Shown here: one piece after another, positions 27,812-37,595 of the stretch
Layout of the letters: every line of letters starts with the position of its first letter
Position numbering within the stretch: the first letter of the stretch is position 1
Source: Oscillospiraceae bacterium
Lineage (GTDB): Bacteria > Bacillota > Clostridia > Christensenellales > QALW01
DNA: 64,000 bases
Direction: 5' to 3'
Assembly: GCA_022009755.1 (NCBI GenBank)
Contig: CP091722.1
Coordinates: forward strand, 504,001 to 568,000
The notes under the pieces: generated by a model
What the model was told of the DNA's origin: nothing
Seen by the model: the letters and a program-made list of their open reading frames with translations, nothing else
Database searches by the model: none
Position numbers and translations under genes: made by a program

Positions 27812-28244
27812 TATACTCTTTATACTCTTTTCCTGTAATAGCGATTACCCTTGCAACCGTCTTTTTATCGATATGCTTCCGGAACAACCTTACAAAAGCA
27901 TAAACAGATAACATTAAGATTATACCACACAGAACCGCGACTATGTCAACCGTTTTCGGGGAAAAAAGCGATCCGAGTGCATAATAGCCCGCAGCGACGC
28001 CGGCTGCAAATGCAATAAGCGGCACTATATACAACAGCAATATTGATTGGGCATATTTTCTGTCGCTTATTTCAATCTCGACCTTATCCCCGGGAACGGA
28101 ATCCGTCATATCCTCCGCCGTTACGACCCTCGGTTTTGTCGGAGAGCATTTTCCGCATTTTCCGCAGGCATCATTTGTGCCGATACGCACTTTTGAACGG
28201 CCGTTCTGTTTTTCTGTAATTATGCCGCAGGTCAGCATAGACAC
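27795..28244 (-). CDS. SoxR-reducing system RseC family protein
   Basis: A 149-residue membrane protein with an N-terminal soluble domain containing CGKCGKC, a cluster that may bind metal or Fe-S, followed by a small beta domain (GDKVEIEI) and two transmembrane helices (about residues 67-88 and 97-117). In many bacteria RseC/RsxC-type proteins accompany Rnf/Rsx complexes; here it is about 15 kb from the rnf operon and next to the thioredoxin-like gene. Confidence 0.85.
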   Translation of the reverse strand: MSMLTCGIITEKQNGRSKVRIGTNDACGKCGKCSPTKPRVVTAEDMTDSVPGDKVEIEISDRKYAQSILLLYIVPLIAFAAGVAAGYYALGSLFSPKTVDIVAVLCGIILMLSVYAFVRLFRKHIDKKTVARVIAITGKEYKEYNEQNN

Positions 28245-28283
28245 CTCATTTACTTCCGTGCAAACAGCACGGCAAATTATGAA

Positions 28284-30090
28284 TTATTCCTGCTGCCCGT
28301 CTTCTTTGCGCACAACAGCGATATTCAGTTCATCAAGCTGTTTGTCGTCTACAAAATCCGGTGCATTTGTCATAAGGCAGGCTGCATTTTGCATTTTGGG
28401 GAACGCAATAACATCCTTTATATTGTCAGTACCGCAAAGGAGCATTGTAAGGCGATCCATTCCTATTGCAAAGCCTCCGTGCGGCGGAGCTCCGTACTTG
28501 AAAGCATCAACAAGGAAGCCGAAGCGTTCACGAATATCCGCCTCCTCAAAGCCCAGCGCTTTGAACATGCGGTTCTGAACTGCACTGTCATGTATGCGCA
28601 CACTGCCTCCGCCAAGCTCATAGCCGTTAAGCACGATATCATACGCCTTTGCGCGCATAGCGCCGGGATCGGTATCCACAAGGGCAAAATCCTCATCCAT
28701 CGGTGCCGTGAAGGGATGGTGCACTGCATAATATCTGCCGTCCTCAGGGCTGTATTCAAACATCGGGAATTCAGTTATCCACACAAAGCGATAGGCATTT
28801 ATCAATAAGATCAAAACGGCGCCCCAACTCCAGGCGCAGCTGTCCCAATGCTTCCAGCACCACCGTATTGTTGCCGTCCGCCACAAAAAAGGCTATATCG
28901 CCCGGCTGCATATCCATGCGTTTTATAAGGCTGTTAAGCTCCTGCTCCGTAAGGAACTTTGCAAACGAGCTGCGCACACTGCCGTCCTGGTTCAGGCTGA
29001 GCCACGCAAGGCCCTTGGCGCGATAGGTTTTTACCACCTCGGTGAGCGCGTCGATCTCCTTGCGGGAAAGGTGCTGTGCCATGGATTTTCCGAGCAGGCC
29101 GCGAACGCTCCCGCCCGATGCCGTTGCTGAAGAAAATACGGAAAAGCCGCAATCCTTTGCTATATCGGATATATCGTTTATTTCCATACCGAAACGAAGA
29201 TCCGGCTTATCCGAGCCGTACTTTTCCATTGCAGTGCGGTAAGTCATTTTTTCTATGGGTTCCGGAATTTCGTAGCCGGCAATATCCCTGAATACACGGC
29301 GCAGCAGGCCCTCGCAGATCTCCATTATCTGATCCTGATCCGCAAAGGACATCTCTACATCGATCTGGGTAAATTCCGGCTGTCTGTCGGCGCGCAGGTC
29401 TTCATCTCTGAAGCATTTGACAATCTGATAATACCTGTCCATACCGCTTACCATAAGCAGCTGCTTAAGCAGCTGCGGAGACTGCGGAAGAGCATAGAAT
29501 TTTCCGGGATGAACACGGCTGGGCACAAGATAATCTCTTGCTCCCTCGGGAGTGCTTTTGCAAAGCACCGGGGTCTCGATTTCCGCAAAGCCGTTCTGGC
29601 CGAAATAGCTGCGAACTGAAGCGGCTATATTGCTGCGGGTACGCAAAATATGCTGCATGGCCGGCCTGCGCAGATCAATATACCTGTATTTATAGCGCAC
29701 GCTGTCGTTAACGACGGCATCATCATCTACCGCAAACGGCGGAGTCTGCGCTTCGTTGAGAATAATCAGCTCGCCGGCACACACCTCTATTCTGCCCGTT
29801 TTAAGCTCGGGATTTATGTTCTCCGGAGTTCTTTTTTCAACAACGCCCCGTACTGCAATTACATATTCGCTGCGAAGCTGACCGGCTTTTTCAAACACTT
29901 CCGGAAAACGCGACTGATCAAAAACTATCTGAACAATGCCGGTATAATCGCGCAGCCAAACAAAAATCAGCTTGCCGAGATCTCTTCTTCTTTGCACCCA
30001 ACCGCAAAGCGAAACCGTCTGTCCCGCATTTTTCTCCGTAAGATCGGCGCACATTCCGCTGCGTTGGAAGCTTCCCAATGACTCGCCCAT
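28284..30090 (-). CDS. aspS: Aspartyl-tRNA synthetase, frameshifted as sequenced
   Basis: Class II synthetase of about 602 residues. It has an OB-fold anticodon domain (VSLCGWVQRRRDLGKLIFVWLRD), motif 2 (KCFRDEDLRADRQPEFTQID), a GAD insert, and motif 3 near FAIGMDRLTMLLCG. The frame breaks at three T (28798-28800); five T restore LIDKNAYRFVWITEFPMFEY. The ATG at 30090 has GGAGG about nine bases upstream. It follows hisS, sharing the T-box leader at 31527. Confidence 0.95.
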
Positions 30091-30174
30091 TATGTTATTC
30101 CTCCCGTAAAAAATCATCAACAGTATAAATAATCAATTCCTGACGGAATATCCTGTTTTGTTATGATGGACATT

Positions 30175-31424
30175 TCATGCAAAGGCGGAGGCAATATCTG
30201 CTTTGGCAAATACGCTTTCCTCTCCGCTTGCCATATCCTTTACCGTATATACATCGCCGTCAACCTCATTGTCGCCTATTACTATAACACTTTGAGCACG
30301 AATCTTATCGGCATATTTCATTTGTGCCTTAAGGCTGCGCTTGCAGTAATTTATCTCTGCCCGTATACCCAATGCCCGCAGACGCTGAGCAAGAGTAAAG
30401 GCCTCTGTCTCGGCTCTTTGTCCCATGGAAGCAATGAAAACACGGCAATTATCATCATCCGGCGGCAGTATTCCGGCGTTCTCCAGCACCATTATCAGGC
30501 GCTCAAGCCCCATTCCGAAGCCGGCGCTTGCAACGGATACATCGCTTATCTGCGCAGAAAGTCCGTCATAGCGTCCGCCGCCGCAAACGGTTATTTTATC
30601 CCCGCCCGGCTGAGTATAAATAATCTCAAACACGGTGCGAACATAGTAGTCAAGCCCGCGTACAATATGCGGATCAACCGTATATGCAATGCCCGCGGCG
30701 TCAAGCAGCTGCTTCAGCTTTCAAAATGCTCGCGGCAGTCATCGCAGAGGTAATCAAGTATAACCGGCGCATTTGCCGCTATTTCGCCGCATGAAGGCAC
30801 CTTGCAATCCAGTATGCGAAGCGGATTTTTCTCCAATCTATCGCGGCAGGTGGAGCAAAGCTCCTCCCTTCTTGAATTCATATACTCCTTAAGAGCAGCG
30901 TTATATTCAGCGCGGCACTTTGGGCAGCCGATACTGTTTATGCACAGTGACAGTTCATTTATGCCAAAGCTTGATATGATATCCAAAGCAAACGCTATAA
31001 GCTCCGCATCCATTGTAGGCTCGGTAGCACCGAATACCTCCGCACCGAATTGATGATGCTCGCGGTAGCGCCCCGCCTGCGGGCGCTCATAACGAAAAAC
31101 GGGAATGAAATAATATGCCTTTAACGGAAGCGCACTGTTATAGAGTCCGTGCTCCACAAAGGAACGCACCGCTCCGGCCGTGCCCTCCGGTTTAAGAGTC
31201 AGGCTGCGCCCGCCTTTATCCGTAAATGTGTACATTTCCTTTTGTACAACATCAGTGGTGTCGCCCACTCCCCTTTGAAAAAGCTCGGTATATTCAAATG
31301 TCGGAGTTCGAATTTCGCGATATCCGTAGATATCGGCCCGTTCCTTTATGGTATCTTCTACAAAATGCCACTTGAACGCCTCGGACGGTGTTACATCCTT
31401 TGTGCCCTTTGGTGCAATGATCAT
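30175..31424 (-). CDS. hisS: Histidyl-tRNA synthetase, frameshifted as sequenced
   Basis: Class II synthetase of about 416 residues with the start APKGTKDVTPSEAF, motif 2 FRYERPQAGRYREHHQFGAE, and after correction the histidine-A signature RGLDYYVRTVFE, then VCGGGRYDGL and GFGMGLERL. The break is at 30717, where a single G replaces an expected GG (restoring HFESLKQLLDAAG). First gene of a hisS-aspS operon controlled by the T-box at 31527-31720. Confidence 0.95.
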
Positions 31425-31526
31425 AAAATCACTCCTTAAACAGTTTGGTGGACGGTTTTATTGCTTTTATACTCCTTCAGCGGTACGGTTTGCAATGTTC
31501 CGGCCAAATAAATGCCGAAATAAAAT

Positions 31527-31720
31527 AAAAAAACACCCGGTAAGGGACGAAATCTCTTCCGCGGTGCCACCCTAATTGCAAACACTTAAATGATGATAAC
31601 GCTTTCAGAGCGAACGGGGACTACCCGCCGGTTCAGGAATGTCCTTCAAAGAAGAGCACGCAGCGGCTTACACCTTACCCGCCTCGCTTGGCGTTTTCTT
31701 TCTTTTACTGTTTTCCTTCA
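31527..31720 (-). promoter_or_regulatory. T-box leader of hisS-aspS
   Basis: The conserved T-box GGTGGCACCGCGG is on the minus strand at 31559-31571, followed by a G/C tract and a run of seven T at 31527-31533. Upstream sequence to about 31720 contains the stem I region. Aligned with the valS leader (GAAG then GTC), the specifier position reads GAAG-GAC, the Asp codon; the next bases make the overlapping His codon CAT. The 31721-31945 remainder holds a TATAAT promoter candidate near 31846 and nothing else recognised. Confidence 0.85.
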
Positions 31721-31945
31721 TTACCTTTCGGAATCATGTTTTATCTTGAATGCTTAAACATTCTTATATCAGGCACATATCGAACCGCAGTTTGCCCGTG
31801 CAAAAAAAATACGGAAATATATCAATGTGCAAGCTTATTTTTATATTATAATATCGGAAATGGCAAGCGCTTTTTGTTTAAGCGCGATACGCTTTCCGCA
31901 GACGGCTACTGTCTGTGTTTGGGAAAAATATGTTTTGGACATACA

Positions 31946-33406
31946 TCAGAATGTATCAAACAGCTGCTGCTTACGCTTTATCATTTCCTCTATACGCTGT
32001 ATATAATCATATATGCTTTTGCTATTGGCGCAGCGCTCAATTCTGCCCTGACCGTCAAACACCCTTTTGGAAACGGCACCTGCGCCCAGTGCAAGCACGG
32101 ACACTGTTTCCTCCATTATATCAATATTATAAATGCATTGTTTGCCGTCCAGCGCATATCCAACATTTTCAAGATTGCCTGCCTGATATTTTTGTCTGTA
32201 AAGATAGTATGGAGTATATCCCGCTCGACTCAGCATTTCCCGTGCCGTATCCACCATGGCGGCCGCCTCCTCCTGCGAAGGCATCGGATACTTTTGCGGA
32301 TATTCGCTGATCACCGAGCCGTTTTTAACCGAAAGCGTGTGGACGGTTATATTATCCGCTCCAAGCTCCAGCACGGATTTCAGCGACCGGGCGAAAATTG
32401 CATTGTTTTCACCCGGCAGCCCGGCTATAAGGTCAGCGTTTATGCTGTTAAAGCCTATGTCTTTTGCCTGCGTGAAGCAGTCAAAAATATCCTGCGGTGA
32501 ATGGCGCCGCCCTATGAGGGCAAGCGTATCTGCGCACATAGTCTGAGGATTTATGCTTATTCTGGTTACTCCGCGCTTTTTCATTGCCCGCATTTTCTCA
32601 ACGGTTATAGTGTCCGGCCGTCCCGCCTCCACAGTATACTCTTTTTCCGGCTCAAAGACCGAAAGCGCCTCCAAAAGATGCGCAAATTGCCTTTCGTCCA
32701 GCGCCGTAGGCGTGCCTCCGCCTATATAAAGGCAGCGCGGTCTGAGCCCCTTGGCCTTCAGCATATCACTGGCCGCTGCAATATCGCGCTCCAGCGCATC
32801 CATATATGCCGGAATAAGCTTGTGCTTTGTGGCATCATGAGTGGCAAAAGAGCAATAGACGCATCTTGTACGGCAAAAAGGAATGCCGATATAGACATCA
32901 ATGCTTCTTTGAGGCGGATGAATAAAGGGCTTCTGCGCCGAAATTATTTCCTCCAGCAGCCTGCATTTATCCGCAGAGACACCGTAAACCTTTTCAAGCT
33001 CTTCACTGTCGGTGCCGCCGTAGATAAGCTTTGTAGGTCTTATCCCGGTGAGCGAGCCCCACGGCAATGCTTTATTCTCCATGCAGCTCAAAAGCCTATA
33101 AACAGCCAGCTTTGAAACTCTTTTTAGCACCCGCTTAACATGAAGCGCGCTGCCCTGTCCGCATGCCAGCTCCGCATGACCGACCGGCGTATCGGCTGCA
33201 TCGGCTGCATCTGCTCCGTTATTCAGCCGGGCATTTGCATATGCAGTTTCCCCCTTGATATACGCATCTACCGTTAAAACCGTTTCGGCATCGGCATGCG
33301 TAATATCGGCATTGTCCGCAAGCAGAACATTCGCATCGGGAAAAAATGCGCGAATGCTTTCACTGAGATCGTTATAAAATTCAGAATGGTTTGTTGAAAG
33401 AATCAT
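31946..33406 (-). CDS. hemZ: Coproporphyrinogen dehydrogenase-like radical SAM protein HemZ
   Basis: A 486-residue radical SAM enzyme of the HemN/HemZ type. The N-terminal region (about 150 residues) is the HemZ-specific domain ending in SLTGIRPTKL; the radical SAM domain follows with YIGIPFCRTRCVYCSF, the three cysteines of the [4Fe-4S] cluster, and YIGGGTPTAL. Its role in haem synthesis is not certain in anaerobes lacking a haem pathway. It lies downstream of the MBL hydrolase in the relA-dtd-MBL-hemZ-hisS order common in Clostridia. Confidence 0.9.
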   Translation of the reverse strand: MILSTNHSEFYNDLSESIRAFFPDANVLLADNADITHADAETVLTVDAYIKGETAYANARLNNGADAADAADTPVGHAELACGQGSALHVKRVLKRVSKLAVYRLLSCMENKALPWGSLTGIRPTKLIYGGTDSEELEKVYGVSADKCRLLEEIISAQKPFIHPPQRSIDVYIGIPFCRTRCVYCSFATHDATKHKLIPAYMDALERDIAAASDMLKAKGLRPRCLYIGGGTPTALDERQFAHLLEALSVFEPEKEYTVEAGRPDTITVEKMRAMKKRGVTRISINPQTMCADTLALIGRRHSPQDIFDCFTQAKDIGFNSINADLIAGLPGENNAIFARSLKSVLELGADNITVHTLSVKNGSVISEYPQKYPMPSQEEAAAMVDTAREMLSRAGYTPYYLYRQKYQAGNLENVGYALDGKQCIYNIDIMEETVSVLALGAGAVSKRVFDGQGRIERCANSKSIYDYIQRIEEMIKRKQQLFDTF

Positions 33407-33487
33407 AAAACTCCGCAGCTAAAACAGCAGCATATCAAGCAGCGCCGTTTATGCTTAGATTGATTTTGATAAAACAGAGAAAAACGG

Positions 33488-34126
33488 TTATTTATCCCAC
33501 CCGTAGCCCAAAAACGGATTATCCGACTTTTCCTGCCCGATTGTAGTTGCATCACCGTGGCCGGGAAGCACATGCGTGCCGTCCGGAAGCACAAAAAGCC
33601 GCTTTTTAACGGACTCTATCAGCGCATCATAGTCGCCGCCGGGAAAATCGCTTCTGCCGACAGAGCCCGCAAACAGTGTATCTCCGGAAAACAGTATGCC
33701 GTCAGTGTAATAGCATACGCCGCCGGGGGTATGCCCGGGAGTGGAAATTACCTCAAGGTTTGTAAAGCCAAGGCTTACGGTATCGCCGTGGGATACGCAT
33801 CTGTCCGCATAGCACGGCGGGCAGGAAACTCCGAAAGCATGAGCCATACTCAAAACATTATTGTGCAGCATTTCTTCATCTGCGGCGCTTATTATTATCT
33901 GCGCACCCGTTGCCGCCTTCAGCGCATGAACCGCTCCGCAATGATCAAAATGCCCGTGAGTGAGCAATATTTTATTAAGCTGCAATCCGTTTTCCTTAAG
34001 CCAAAGCAGCAAGCGCTTTTCGTTTCCGCCCGGATCCACAATTGCCGCCGAATGCGCATCGTGCAGAATGTATGTATTTACTTTTAACGGCCCCGTATGG
34101 GTTGTATATATCTCCAAAGCGTTCAC
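33488..34126 (-). CDS. Metallo-beta-lactamase fold hydrolase (glyoxalase II-like)
   Basis: A 212-residue cytoplasmic hydrolase with the metal motif LTHGHFDHCG (HxHxDH), further ligand regions TPGHTPGG, LFSGDTLF and VLPGHGDAT. Short members of this group hydrolyse thioesters such as S-lactoylglutathione-type substrates, but the true substrate is unknown. It overlaps the dtd stop by four bases, so it is translationally coupled. Confidence 0.9.
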   Translation of the reverse strand: MNALEIYTTHTGPLKVNTYILHDAHSAAIVDPGGNEKRLLLWLKENGLQLNKILLTHGHFDHCGAVHALKAATGAQIIISAADEEMLHNNVLSMAHAFGVSCPPCYADRCVSHGDTVSLGFTNLEVISTPGHTPGGVCYYTDGILFSGDTLFAGSVGRSDFPGGDYDALIESVKKRLFVLPDGTHVLPGHGDATTIGQEKSDNPFLGYGWDK

Positions 34127-34569
34127 TCCTGTCTTGAATCCAGCAGAATCGTTACCGGTCCGTCATTTACTATTTCAAACTGCATATCGGCGCCGAAGCA
34201 TCCTGTTGATACGGCAATCCCGGAATCCCGCAGCCTTTTAACCGCCGCGAGATATAAAGGTTCCGCTTCCTCACGCGGTGCAGCTTCGGAATAGGACGGG
34301 CGGCGTCCTTTTCTTGCATCGGCGCACAGAGTAAACTGAGAAACAATAAGCACGGCCAAACCGAGATCCGAAAGCGATTTATTCATTACTCCGTTTTCAT
34401 CCGGAAATATGCGCAGCTGCTCGATTTTTGTGCATATATAGTTAACATCATTTAATGTATCGCCGCGCTGTACGCCCAGCAGCACAGCCAGTCCGGCACC
34501 TATCTCCCCCGTTGCTTCGCCATTTACAGTAACTTTAGCCCTTGCCGCACGCTGCAGTACTGCTTTCAT
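34123..34569 (-). CDS. dtd: D-aminoacyl-tRNA deacylase
   Basis: A 148-residue proofreading enzyme that removes D-amino acids (and Gly mischarged on Ala-tRNA). The signature SQFTLCADARKGRRPS and the GPVTILLDS (Gly-cisPro) motif near the C-terminus are both present. It sits between relA and the MBL gene, as in many Firmicutes. Confidence 0.95.
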   Translation of the reverse strand: MKAVLQRAARAKVTVNGEATGEIGAGLAVLLGVQRGDTLNDVNYICTKIEQLRIFPDENGVMNKSLSDLGLAVLIVSQFTLCADARKGRRPSYSEAAPREEAEPLYLAAVKRLRDSGIAVSTGCFGADMQFEIVNDGPVTILLDSRQE

Positions 34570-34689
34570 GTTTTTATTCTCTCTTTCTCAGGCGGCCGAC
34601 TTCTCCCGACATTCGCCCGACATTCGCCCGACATATTATGTTAAAGCACAGCCGCGCCCGAATACCGACCGGAATAACAGGCATCACGA

Positions 34690-36826
34690 TTATTTATTTA
34701 CGCGATATACCTCGATGACCCCGTTTATTCGCTTCATTTGCTTTATTAAAGCATCCAGCTGTTCCGTATTTTTTATCTCAACGCTCATGGTTACGGTAGC
34801 AACACCGTTTTTCCCCTGAGCATTCATTGAAACAAGCTTCAAATCGTTATTATAGATCATATTACTCACATCAATAACTATTCCGCGCCTGTCGTATGCC
34901 AGCAGTTTTAAATCGGCATTATAAGCAGTATTGCCCTCATTTGCCCACGCAACCTCTATTTCCCGTTCCGGCTCAAAATCGGTGAGATTATTACAGTCTC
35001 TTCTGTGAATGGATACTCCTCTTCCGCGCGTGATATAGCCTACGATATCGTCCCCCGGAACGGGATTGCAGCAATGTGCAAAGCGTACAAGCATATTCTC
35101 CTGCCCCTTTACTATTACATCGCTGCCGGGTTTCAGAATGGAACGGGTTGTTTTATGCGGCTGCTCCCCGGGCTTTGGAATGTTGTTCTCACGGCGATAT
35201 TCTTCAATAAGGCGAAACAGTACCTGATTGGTAGTAAGACCGCCGTAGCCTACGGATGCATACAGGTCATCTACGCTTTGAAGCTTATAGCGGCTCATGA
35301 TAGGCTCCAGCCACTCATGGCGCATAAGAGAAGGCAGAGAGTATCCTTGCCGTTTAGCCTCCTTTTCCATCATATCGCGACCCTTGACAATGTTCTCTTC
35401 ACGGAGTTCCTTTTTGAACCACTGCCGTATCTTGCTTTTGGCCTCATTTGTCTTTACAATGTTAAGCCAATCGCGGCTGGGCCCGTGGGGCGATGCAGAG
35501 GTTAGTATTTCCACGATATCGCCTGTTTTCAATCTGGCATCAAGATTTACGATACGCCCGTTTATCTTTGCGCCTATACATTTATGACCGATAGCGGAAT
35601 GGATGGCGTATGCAAAATCAAGCGGCGTTGCTCCGGCCGGAAGATCTATAACATCTCCGCGCGGCGTAAAAACAAATACTTCATCGCTGAAAAAATCCGT
35701 CTTGACAGAGTCTACAAACTCGCGCGAATCATGGCTTTCCGTATCATACTGAAGCATTTTGCGAAGCCATGTAAGCATAACATCGGAATTTGTAGAACCT
35801 TTTATGCCTTCTTTATATTTCCAGTGAGCAGCAATACCGTACTCGGCTGTTTCGTGCATTTCCTTTGTGCGTATCTGAATCTCGAACGGAGTTCCGTTTG
35901 GCCCGATAACCGTGGTATGCAGCGATTGATACATATTAACCTTCGGCATTGCGATATAATCCTTGAACCTGCCGGGCATGGGCTTAAATAGTATGAACTA
36001 TGCCCAAAACCCCGTAGCAGTCCTTTACGGTATCCACAATCACCCTCAATGCGGTAAGATCATAAATCTGATCGATGCCCACATTATGAGACTTCATTTT
36101 TTTGTAGATGCTGTAAAAGTGCTTGGGACGGCCGTATATATATGCGTCGATCCCCGCCTCGACCAGCTTCGGACGGACGATATCAATAACCTTTGCAATA
36201 TACTCCTCCCGTTCTGCGCGCTTTTGATTTATACTGTCATGAATTGCATTATAGGCATCGGGATCAAGATAACGCAGCGAAGCATCCTCAAGCTCCCATT
36301 TGATCTGATATATACCGAGCCGATTGGCAATCGGAGCATAAATGCTTAAGGTTTCATTGGAAATATATATCTGCTTATCATGCGGCAAAGAGGAAAGCGT
36401 GCGCATATTGTGCAGCCTGTCCGCTAATTTCAGCAGCATTACCCGCACATCCTTGGCCGTTGCGATGAACATTTTTCTCAGGCTCTCCGCCTGCTGTTCC
36501 TCTTTTGAGTTGAAATTGATGCGGGACAGCTTCGTTACGCCGTCCACCAGCTCCGCCACCTCTGTGCCGAAATTCTTTTCGATATCGGACTTTTCAAAGG
36601 CTGTGTCCTCCACCGTATCGTGCAGCAAGGCGGCTGCGATGGTTGCCGCATCCATGTTGAGATCGATGAGGATAAGAGCAACATTCGTGGGATGAACAAT
36701 GTACGGCTCACCGGAAGCGCGCCGCTGTTCGCGGTGTGCAAGCGCAGCGAACTCGTACGCACGGCGTATAAGATCGTAATCCTTTTCGCTGTATTTTGCT
36801 TTCGCCTTTTCAAGCAGCTCGTTCAT
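34690..36826 (-). CDS. relA: Bifunctional (p)ppGpp synthetase/hydrolase, frameshifted as sequenced
   Basis: Rel-family stringent response enzyme, about 712 residues. The hydrolase HD site is intact (IVHPTN...ALLHDTVEDT, ADRLHNMRTL), followed by the synthetase (YGRPKHFYSIYKKM, RVIVDTVKDCYGVLG), a TGS domain (TPRGDVIDLPAGATPLDFAYAIHS) and a C-terminal ACT domain. The frame breaks at three A (35986-35988), where five give HTIFKPMPGRFKDYIA. GGAG precedes the ATG. Its neighbour is apt, and PurR in Firmicutes is reported to respond to ppGpp, which would link this gene to the PurBox sites. Confidence 0.95.
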
Positions 36827-36886
36827 CGTTTCTCCCCCTCCGTCGCACCGTTATTCAGGCAAAAAAATCAATGCGGAAATGTAAAA

Positions 36887-37399
36887 TCAGAACTTGATTA
36901 TCGTGTGCACATTATAGCCGTCAAGATTTTTTATGCCGCCCAGCATTGTATGCTCCATTGCAAACACAACGGCCGCAACCTCGCCGCCAAGCTCTTCGAC
37001 CAGCTTGCACGCCGCCAGCGCCGTGCTGCCCGTGGCAAGAAGGTCGTCAATCACCACCACTTTATCGCCGGGCTTTATTGCATCCTTGTGGATCTGCAGG
37101 CACTGCTCGCCGTCGCCGAATTTATAATTTCTGCTTACAACCTCTGCCGGCAGCTTTCCGGGCTTACGCGCAGGCACAAAGCCAACGCCCATGGAGTATG
37201 CAAGTGTTGCACCAAGCACAAAGCCGCGTGCCTCCGGGCCCACTACCGCATCAACCTTTATTCCGTCAAGCTCGCGCTTCATTCTTTCCACAAGCTCTTT
37301 GAAGGCATCAGCATCCTTGAACAATGTTGTAATGTCCATAAAGCGTATTCCCTGCTTAGGATAATCCGGTACTATTCTTACCTTTTCCTTCAGATTCAT
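36887..37399 (-). CDS. apt: Adenine phosphoribosyltransferase
   Basis: A 170-residue purine salvage enzyme making AMP from adenine and PRPP. It has VVGPEARGFVLGA, the RKPGKLP loop and the PRPP motif VVVIDDLLATGSTA. It lies between recJ and relA, the usual Firmicute arrangement. Reading frame intact. Confidence 0.97.
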   Translation of the reverse strand: MNLKEKVRIVPDYPKQGIRFMDITTLFKDADAFKELVERMKRELDGIKVDAVVGPEARGFVLGATLAYSMGVGFVPARKPGKLPAEVVSRNYKFGDGEQCLQIHKDAIKPGDKVVVIDDLLATGSTALAACKLVEELGGEVAAVVFAMEHTMLGGIKNLDGYNVHTIIKF

Positions 37400-37595
37400 A
37401 ACAGTTCCTTCCTGCGCGGATATATATCCGCTACCGCTTTCCGGCGCGGTCTGCCGTAGTTTTAATTTTTACGGGCTGCTTGCCCTCGCTTTTGTATCGT
37501 TTGTTTAATGCTCATATCCGCTCAGCGGCAATTCTGTAAAGGCGATATTAAACCCATACCGGGCCGTCGAATGCAAAATGCGGTGCGTTTTGCCG

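Noticed and set aside
31688..32500. Plus-strand open frame of 270 codons over hemZ and its downstream region
   Set aside because: Overlaps hemZ and the T-box region; no recognisable domain.
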